DNA of 64,000 nt from a virus, in the IMG/VR virus record IMGVR_UViG_3300044681_000098, positions 1-64,000 of that record; one strand, 5' to 3'. The position numbers and the translations under genes are program-made. Shown piece after piece: positions 57,758 through 64,000 of the stretch. Under the pieces are notes generated by a model that was not told where the DNA came from, did not search any database, and saw nothing but the letters and a program-made list of their open reading frames with translations. Positions within the stretch are counted from its first letter, which is position 1; each line of letters starts with the position of its first letter.

Positions 57758-58014
57758 TCGATTCTCCAAACTTTGTTAAGGTTCAGAACAGCCCAGGACT
57801 TGTTAAAGACAAAAGAACTGGTGCTGTTCTGAATGTAGATGTTGACAAGTATCGTCAGCACAAGCAGCTTCAAGCAATCACTAAAAAGAATCTTTCAGAG
57901 AAGAGTCAAATGAGTTCGCAAATTAACTCTTTGAATTCAGAGATAAATAATATAAAGAACGACATCAACGAGATTAAAGACTTGTTGCAGATTCTAATTA
58001 AAGATAGGAATTAA
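57754..58014 (+). CDS. Small coiled-coil structural protein, 86 aa
   Basis: The ATG overlaps the stop of the giant gene. The second half is a clear coiled coil (SQINSLNSEINNIKNDINEI). It is probably a linker or fibre-attachment protein of the baseplate edge, as such small genes follow the giant gene in related phages. Confidence 0.75.
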   Translation: MIDSPNFVKVQNSPGLVKDKRTGAVLNVDVDKYRQHKQLQAITKKNLSEKSQMSSQINSLNSEINNIKNDINEIKDLLQILIKDRN

Positions 58015-58015
58015 T

Positions 58016-58234
58016 ATGGCTCTCCCATATCAAGAAACACCAATTAACACGGTTCCAAAAACTGACGACTTTGATCAGTGGCGTGTGAAAACAAATCAAG
58101 CTATTGAACGAACAAACAACCAAGAAGTCAAGATTGGTGACCTAAATACATTGTTGGATCCACAAGATAACTTAGTTAACGCAGTTAACAGTGGTCGCCA
58201 ATTTTCAATAGCAATCACTCTTGCTCTAGGATAA
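58016..58234 (+). CDS. Small structural protein, 72 aa
   Basis: The product starts MALPYQETPINTVPKTDDFD and has a polar middle with a hydrophobic C-terminus (FSIAITLALG). A similar end (ALQIALSVALA) occurs in the 59776 gene, suggesting a shared attachment signal. The function is unknown. Confidence 0.7.
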   Translation: MALPYQETPINTVPKTDDFDQWRVKTNQAIERTNNQEVKIGDLNTLLDPQDNLVNAVNSGRQFSIAITLALG

Positions 58235-58240
58235 TAAAAC

Positions 58241-58561
58241 ATGGCAAACGTATTCAAAAATTCACTTAAAAAAGATGTGGGAACATCTGCTGTAGAAGTA
58301 TACACAGTTCCGACAGGTCAAAAATCAATCATCATTGAACTTGATGTATGTAACACTGCTATCGGAGCAACACAGTGTGATGTTTTTATCACTAAGAGTG
58401 CAGTTGATTACTACGTAGTTAAAAATGCACCAGTTCCAGTCGGTGGTTCTTTGCAAGTTATCGCAGGGCAAAAGATTGTATTGGAAGCAGGTGACTCAAT
58501 TTATGTTAAATCAGCTGCTGGAACATTAGACGTAATCGCTTCTATTCTTGAGGACGTATAA
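58241..58561 (+). CDS. Beta-rich structural protein, 106 aa
   Basis: A compact beta-sandwich-like protein (AVEVYTVPTGQKSIIIELDV, QKIVLEAGDSIYVKSAAG). Such genes occur in structural clusters of T4-like aquatic phages. It may decorate the baseplate or fibres. The stop overlaps the next ATG. Confidence 0.72.
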   Translation: MANVFKNSLKKDVGTSAVEVYTVPTGQKSIIIELDVCNTAIGATQCDVFITKSAVDYYVVKNAPVPVGGSLQVIAGQKIVLEAGDSIYVKSAAGTLDVIASILEDV

Positions 58562-59754
58562 TGGCATATCTTGGTAACTCTTTCCCAGACGTTTCTTCTG
58601 GTACTAGAACTAGAGAGGACTTCATCGGTGATGGAGTCCAAACCACATTTTTACTTCAGCAACCTGTTCCTGGTGCTTTTGAGGGTAACATTTCAGTCAT
58701 TGTTGATAACGTAAACCAACAACCTGAAGACGCATATAACATCGTAACAGTAAAAAAGTTAAACTTCAACAATCAGGTTCTTGAGTTCCAAAGAAACAAA
58801 GTAGTAACTCAATCAAGTAGTGGTGCAACAGGCATCATTATCGAATATCAGCAGAACACAGGATATCTTTATGTTTTACAGACATCTTCTGCAGACTTCG
58901 TTTCTACTGGTAGCACACAAATAGTTCAACAGAATGATAACTCAACAACGTCTACTGCTTTTGTGACAAGTATCGAGACACTGTATGGTAGAGGGTTATC
59001 CTTTACTGGTATTCCAGATGTTGGTCAGGTTATTTACGCTACGCATCTTGGTGGGTTGTCATACCAGAGTGCACCAGCTGCTGGCTCGGTAACTGCTGAG
59101 ACATTAGCAGACAACCTTAGAGATTTTAGTACAGTTAAGTATACAGCAATTGCTGCCGATGACACATTTGATTTGAATAGACAAGAACAATTTGTCAATT
59201 CATTATTGGTAACAGTTGATGGGCAGATTAAAAGTCCAGGAGATGATTATAGTATTTCGAACAGTGGAAATTCTATAACCTTCACTACCCCAATGAGCGG
59301 TGGGGAAGCTATTGTTATTAGACATTTGTCATTCTCAACAGTATCTAGAACTGCTGTCGAAGAATATGGGTCATGGACTCCTAACTTTACTATTGGTGGC
59401 GGAACAAGCAACTTAAACTTTCTATCGAAAATTGGAGTCTATAATAAAATAGGAAGGATGGTAAGCATTAACGTATCAATGCGTTTGATTCAAGCTGGTG
59501 ACTCAACAGGTGTGTTGACAATTTCTGGACTTCCATATATTTCTTATGGTGTTACTGATCATGTGTTCCCAATTTTCATCGATGAATGTGATTCCCTAGA
59601 TGGCGTCCCTATGGCTAAACTTCAACCACAAACATCAACAATTCAACTTGGGTATATCAACCAAGCTACTGGAAGATGGGTAGCATTTGACCACCAAGTA
59701 TTGACTAACTCCTCACAAATTATTCTATCATTCTCTTACATGAGTGCTAAATAA
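58561..59754 (+). CDS. Tail fibre-like virion protein, 397 aa
   Basis: The product contains two copies of a small domain: FIGDGVQTTFLLQQPV with NISVIVDNVNQQPEDAYNI, and DDTFDLNRQEQFVNSLLVTV with DGQIKSPGDDYSI. The C-terminal part (from about 260) is a separate beta domain with GSWTPNFTIGGGTSN. It may help build fibres or receptor-binding tips. No catalytic motif is seen. Confidence 0.72.
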   Translation: MAYLGNSFPDVSSGTRTREDFIGDGVQTTFLLQQPVPGAFEGNISVIVDNVNQQPEDAYNIVTVKKLNFNNQVLEFQRNKVVTQSSSGATGIIIEYQQNTGYLYVLQTSSADFVSTGSTQIVQQNDNSTTSTAFVTSIETLYGRGLSFTGIPDVGQVIYATHLGGLSYQSAPAAGSVTAETLADNLRDFSTVKYTAIAADDTFDLNRQEQFVNSLLVTVDGQIKSPGDDYSISNSGNSITFTTPMSGGEAIVIRHLSFSTVSRTAVEEYGSWTPNFTIGGGTSNLNFLSKIGVYNKIGRMVSINVSMRLIQAGDSTGVLTISGLPYISYGVTDHVFPIFIDECDSLDGVPMAKLQPQTSTIQLGYINQATGRWVAFDHQVLTNSSQIILSFSYMSAK

Positions 59755-59775
59755 TAGAAGGAAACAGGAGACAAA

Positions 59776-60003
59776 ATGGCGTTAAGTAAAATCAAGTCTG
59801 GTTCACTACAACCAGACATCAAACTCCAAGGCGACATCGTTGACTTGCCAGGTGGCTTAAGTGAAGAAAGAACTGGTGCTCCTGAACCTGGAAACCTAAG
59901 GTTTAACGATACGTTAAGAAAAATGGAAATATATAATGGTTCTACTTGGGACGTTTACAACACCCAAGCATTACAAATTGCTTTATCAGTTGCACTTGCA
60001 TAA
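59776..60003 (+). CDS. Small structural protein, 75 aa
   Basis: The product has a PGNLRFNDTLRKMEIYNGST-type fragment, a common motif of phage fibre domains, and a hydrophobic C-terminus ALQIALSVALA. AACAGGAGAC precedes ATG 59776. A CTAAATAATAG motif lies just before it. Confidence 0.72.
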   Translation: MALSKIKSGSLQPDIKLQGDIVDLPGGLSEERTGAPEPGNLRFNDTLRKMEIYNGSTWDVYNTQALQIALSVALA

Positions 60004-60029
60004 CAAAATATTGGAATCAGAGGAAATAA

Positions 60030-63000
60030 ATGGCTAAGAAACTCCTAGCAACAGGTTACAGAATTGATAGAAATAACAACTCAATCTTTCTTGAGGGTAA
60101 CGTCCTTCACCAAAGATTGTTGCTTATTACAGATGTAACATTAAATAGAATCCTTTATAACTTCGCTGACGAAGGTTCTGGTCTTATTTCCATCAACTAT
60201 GATGGAGATACACAAGAAACAGAACTGATTCTACGTCAGTCTCTTTCTAATCTGAATGTTTTAGACACAGACACTCTTCAAGTTTTGATTGAAGAGGAAT
60301 CGACTTCATTCAGACCAGAAGATCCTTTCCTAGATCCTGTTAGCAAGATTCGTGTTAGCCAACCAGAAAACCTTATTGACACTGACTTTGAATATGGTCT
60401 TCAGTCAACTAAGTGGGAAACACTAAAGTTAGTTAATAACATCCCATCGTTCTATTCAAAGAATGGTGTTTCTTCTGTAACTGTAACCTCTGTGCAGTCA
60501 ACTGTTCAGGATAACAAAGTAATCGTTACTGCGCCAAACCATGGGTTAGCAGTCGGTTCACCTTTTGAGATCACTGGACTATCGAACTCTCAGTTTGAGG
60601 GTGGCTATATTGTAACTACTATCATTAGTCCAGACCAATTCTCTTACCAATTACCATTTAAGTCATTAGTTACGCAAGAACTAGCAACTGTTTACACTAA
60701 CATTCTACCTGGAGCTTTCTATTTCGGCTCTCAGATCACAGTTGTTGATATCACAACTAATGGTTTACCAGAATCACACTTAACTGTTCAGACACGTTAC
60801 CCACACGGTTTCTCTATCAACACTCCATTCTACTTCTTGAATACTGTTGCGGTTTTCCGTCAAGACATTCCAGTTACCCAGTTCGTTATTGACGACACAG
60901 TGACTAACGATGTGTCAACTACAACAGAATCTGTTGGTGAATCTGTTAACGACTACAGAATCTCTTCAGTAACACCTTATAACTTTATCGGTAGAAATAC
61001 ACGTTATATCGATTCTACTAATGCAATTATTAGCACTTATGTTCCTATCTCTTCGGTAAGAGTCACAAGTGGTGGTGCTGGTTATCAGCAAGATCCAGTT
61101 GTTCTACCTAAAGGTGTTAATACTGGAACTATCAGCCAAACATCATATGAAATTGCTTGGAACGCAAGCACTGGTGTTGCTCTAGCTACTGATATCATCA
61201 CTACTGCTGCAAACAATTTCCAAACTGGCGACAGAATTGAGTATTTTGGTCCAGCAACAGCTAACACTGCAACTTCTTCAGGTGTTATTTCGGGAAATAG
61301 CTTAGTCGATAATCTGACTGGCACGGACAACTATACTGGTGTTACAGACACTAATGGTAGAGGTTTCGTTGCTACTATGATTACAACGTCAGCTACCTTT
61401 AATGGTGCTGCGCTTGGTGCAACAACAGCAACAATGTCTATCCCAGAGATTAATGTGGATAGCAACTTGTCTCTACCACAGATTGGTATGGCAATTCAAC
61501 TAAGAGTTGGCGCTGCATATATTCTTCCTAATGGCACTAAGATCTCTAACGTATCGTTGAGCGCAGGAACATACACTCTATCTCTAGAGTTCCCTGCTCC
61601 TCTTTCTGCTGCTATTAACGCCACATTGCCTGGAGCAGCATTTGCTACTGGCATCGATCCTATCGATAATACATTCTACGCTAAGTCTCACGGATTTGAG
61701 ACAGGCGACTACATCAATTATGTCTATACTGCCGCAACTGGTGGTACTGGTAACTTCCCAGCTTCATCTGTTGGTCCAACAGGATTGACATCTGGTACAC
61801 GTTACAACTTAATTAAACTTGATGATGATCGTTTCAGACTTGCTACTTCTAGAGAAAATGCCCACAGAGGAATTCCTGTTGACATCACAGACATTGGCTT
61901 CCCAACACAAACTGCTGGGCAGAACGTAGTACCTGGAATTAAGTTTTACGGACAAAACAAGAGCATTTACTACAGAAGAATCAGCGCAACAACAGGTACT
62001 TTGCACCCAACACAAGCTGATGCTCTTTCAAACACAAACATCCTGAACTTCACTGCTGCTGGTACAAACGTGGCACACAACTTCAGTGCAGCTAGAGCTG
62101 TATTGACTGCAGTAAGAACAGGAAACCAATTAACTGGCGTTACCGTTGATGATGGTGGTAATACCTATGAAAAGAATAGTGCTATTACTGTTCTTGCTAA
62201 ACAAACAGTTAGATCTATCCAATCAACAAACAATGGTGGTGGTTACGCTTCTGGAACAACTAACGTACTTAGATTCAAGACTCAGGAATGGGATTCTCCA
62301 ATCTATGTTGGTATGAGAGTCACAGGAACAGGTATTCCTGCTAACTACTCAGTTCAATCTATTAGCGATGACCCAGTTAACCCAGGATATCAGTCTATCT
62401 CGATCAACGGTAACATTAATGCAAACATTGCCGTTGGTAATGTATTGACATTTGAAGATCCAGCTGGAACAGCTGCTGTTGCAGTTCCTAATGTTAGAAC
62501 TCAATGTGTATACTATCCAAACCACAATTACGTAATTGGAGATGTTGTTTACTTCGCAGCACCACCAAATCCAGTTGGCGTAACAGGAACACAATTCTAT
62601 GGTGGGGTTGCTGAGTCTAGAGCATACTATGTATACCCAATCGATTCCGATTACTTCGCTCTAGTGACATCATTCCCATCTACTGGTTATACCGTAACGA
62701 CATCAAACTCTAGAGTTGCTATCACAACTACTGGAACAGTATACCTAGACAGAAAGTTCATGATGACTACGGCAGCTAGGGTAACTAGCGTTGGATCAAA
62801 CATTATTAACTGGTCTAGCCCAACTCCAATTAGTTTGGTGAACGGTGATGCTATTGTTATCTCTTCTGGATCAGGTGGAACTGATACTATTGCAAGTTTA
62901 CCAGCAAACTCAGTATCAGCTGCCGTAGGCGCAACCTATGATAATGGTTTACATAGAGTATTTTATATTGTCAACTCAAACCAAAATGGCTTGGCACAAT

Positions 63001-64000
63001 CTGGCGCAATTCAAATTTCTCAAACACCAAATGGTGCAATCCAGACACTAGGTGCTATGACTGGTGCTGTATTACTAATACCAGCTGTGGTTATCCCTGA
63101 AGCGGATTCTATCTATTCTCCAAACCATGGATTCCAGAACGATGACTTCGTAACTTATACATCTACTGGAACTGCTATCACTGGATTGAATGCGCAGATC
63201 GGATCCAACGGATATCTAATCAATAGAATTTCAGACAATAGATTCAAACTTAAGACTACTGCTGGTGCTATCGTCGACTTAAAGAACTTTGGTAGCGGAA
63301 CACATGCGTTCAGCAACACCAAGTATGCCGAATCCGCAAACGTAATTAACAAAGTCGGTCACGGTTTCAATACTGGTGATGAGGTTATCTATGACGCTGA
63401 CGGTAATCCAATTATCGACGGTCTTGTTAGTAACGGTGTTTATGTCATTAAGAAGGTTAGCGATGATGCATTCCGTGTTAGTGCAGCATCAAATTCTGCT
63501 GATATGAAGATCACCAGAGTTGCTAAACTTGCAGCAAACACTACGATCACTGTAGAATTCCAAATTAACCATGGTCTATCGGTTGGTGATTCAATTATTA
63601 TTCGTGACAACCCAATTCAATACATGAATAACTATTGGACAGTTGCATCAGTTCCTGCCACTCCAACAGTTAACGGTTCACCTTCTTCTATCACTATCAC
63701 TGTACCATACTTTATTGATTCTTCTCCAGCTGTTACACAAAACATTGTAGCTGGAACTACCTATGGTATTGGTTACAAATACGTGAACTTTAAGTATGTT
63801 ACTGCAAACAATGCTTTGATTACTCCAGCTGCTGTTGGAAATACATTCACAACATTCCAAGCGTTTGATTCGCAAATCACTAAGGAAACACCAGCTGTTC
63901 AAGGTGGTAGCATTGTTTCTGCTCTAAGAACTAGACAGAGTACGGTTATCCCTACTGGTTCTTACGTTGATACTGTGAGTGGCACATCAATTAGAAAAGC
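60030..64000 (+). CDS. Very large virion structural protein, truncated by the window end
   Basis: From ATG 60030 the frame stays open for over 1,320 codons to the window edge. The N-terminus is MAKKLLATGYRIDRNNNSIF. It contains repeated modules with the pattern H-G-F-x-T/V-G-D followed some 30-50 residues later by a D-x-F-R/A-L (e.g. HGFETGDYINY, HGFNTGDEVIY, HNYVIGDVVYF, HGLSVGDSIII). These repeats suggest a stacked beta-domain fibre or baseplate decoration. The rest of the gene and its function are not visible. Confidence 0.8.
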   Translation, partial: MAKKLLATGYRIDRNNNSIFLEGNVLHQRLLLITDVTLNRILYNFADEGSGLISINYDGDTQETELILRQSLSNLNVLDTDTLQVLIEEESTSFRPEDPFLDPVSKIRVSQPENLIDTDFEYGLQSTKWETLKLVNNIPSFYSKNGVSSVTVTSVQSTVQDNKVIVTAPNHGLAVGSPFEITGLSNSQFEGGYIVTTIISPDQFSYQLPFKSLVTQELATVYTNILPGAFYFGSQITVVDITTNGLPESHLTVQTRYPHGFSINTPFYFLNTVAVFRQDIPVTQFVIDDTVTNDVSTTTESVGESVNDYRISSVTPYNFIGRNTRYIDSTNAIISTYVPISSVRVTSGGAGYQQDPVVLPKGVNTGTISQTSYEIAWNASTGVALATDIITTAANNFQTGDRIEYFGPATANTATSSGVISGNSLVDNLTGTDNYTGVTDTNGRGFVATMITTSATFNGAALGATTATMSIPEINVDSNLSLPQIGMAIQLRVGAAYILPNGTKISNVSLSAGTYTLSLEFPAPLSAAINATLPGAAFATGIDPIDNTFYAKSHGFETGDYINYVYTAATGGTGNFPASSVGPTGLTSGTRYNLIKLDDDRFRLATSRENAHRGIPVDITDIGFPTQTAGQNVVPGIKFYGQNKSIYYRRISATTGTLHPTQADALSNTNILNFTAAGTNVAHNFSAARAVLTAVRTGNQLTGVTVDDGGNTYEKNSAITVLAKQTVRSIQSTNNGGGYASGTTNVLRFKTQEWDSPIYVGMRVTGTGIPANYSVQSISDDPVNPGYQSISINGNINANIAVGNVLTFEDPAGTAAVAVPNVRTQCVYYPNHNYVIGDVVYFAAPPNPVGVTGTQFYGGVAESRAYYVYPIDSDYFALVTSFPSTGYTVTTSNSRVAITTTGTVYLDRKFMMTTAARVTSVGSNIINWSSPTPISLVNGDAIVISSGSGGTDTIASLPANSVSAAVGATYDNGLHRVFYIVNSNQNGLAQSGAIQISQTPNGAIQTLGAMTGAVLLIPAVVIPEADSIYSPNHGFQNDDFVTYTSTGTAITGLNAQIGSNGYLINRISDNRFKLKTTAGAIVDLKNFGSGTHAFSNTKYAESANVINKVGHGFNTGDEVIYDADGNPIIDGLVSNGVYVIKKVSDDAFRVSAASNSADMKITRVAKLAANTTITVEFQINHGLSVGDSIIIRDNPIQYMNNYWTVASVPATPTVNGSPSSITITVPYFIDSSPAVTQNIVAGTTYGIGYKYVNFKYVTANNALITPAAVGNTFTTFQAFDSQITKETPAVQGGSIVSALRTRQSTVIPTGSYVDTVSGTSIRK

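Noticed and set aside
1-64000. Search for integrase, transposase, attachment sites and CRISPR-Cas
   Set aside because: None was recognised; the tRNA-Pro-like fragment alone is not enough to call an att site.

Overview
The window is a piece of a large T4-like (myovirus) phage genome. The evidence is a T4 baseplate and tail module (gp4, gp48, gp53, gp27-like, gp5, PAAR tip, gp25, gp6, gp7-like, gp8), T4 replication and transcription proteins (gp32, gp59, a gp33-like protein) and short genes that are densely packed and often overlap by 1-4 nt. The style matches T4-like phages of aquatic bacteria: phoH, a 2OG-Fe(II) oxygenase, a PRA-PH/MazG-like protein, HAD and SGNH enzymes, and TATAAATA-like late promoter motifs. 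No integrase, insertion sequence or CRISPR array was seen. The tmRNA tag (ANEEVYALAA) and the AhpC/AhpD pair suggest a proteobacterial host; this is inference.

Layout. 1-2.2 kb: a truncated gene, tRNA-Thr(TGT), an HNH endonuclease gene running into tRNA-Pro(TGG), a BPL_N/GATase-like protein, tRNA-Leu(TAG) and a coiled-coil protein. 2.4-3.5 kb: an ahpC-ahpD peroxide-defence operon. 3.5-11.3 kb: small, probably early genes with terminators and strong sigma70-type promoters, including a GP88-family protein, a Cys-based phosphatase, an AAA ATPase and several micro-membrane proteins. 11.3-20.8 kb: tRNA-Gly(TCC) with its own promoter, then an enzyme-rich run: metallophosphoesterase, AbrB-like protein, PRA-PH/MazG-like protein, SGNH hydrolase, HAD nucleotidase, 2OG oxygenase, FmdB zinc ribbon, PhoH, GH19 endolysin, PD-(D/E)XK nuclease, LpxH-like phosphatase and GT2 glycosyltransferase. 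20.79-21.11 kb: a tmRNA gene in circularly permuted order (acceptor half first, tag half second).

21.4-24.8 kb is a minus-strand cassette of secreted, low-complexity and membrane proteins, one with an EF-hand. 25.0-30.1 kb (plus strand) holds a SleB-type hydrolase, a ClpP-like protease, early genes and gp33-gp59-gp32. 30.2-35.5 kb (minus strand) holds gp4, a tail initiator/tube-like protein, small terminase, a gp26-like tail chaperone with an apparent -1 frameshift into a gp51-like extension, and the tape measure. 35.5-64 kb (plus strand) is the baseplate and fibre region, ending inside a very large structural gene.

Most noteworthy are the permuted tmRNA, the phage-borne AhpC/AhpD pair, the T-run frameshift signal directly upstream of the tape measure, the hub spike combining a lysozyme-like and an M15 peptidase-like domain, and the minus-strand surface cassette.
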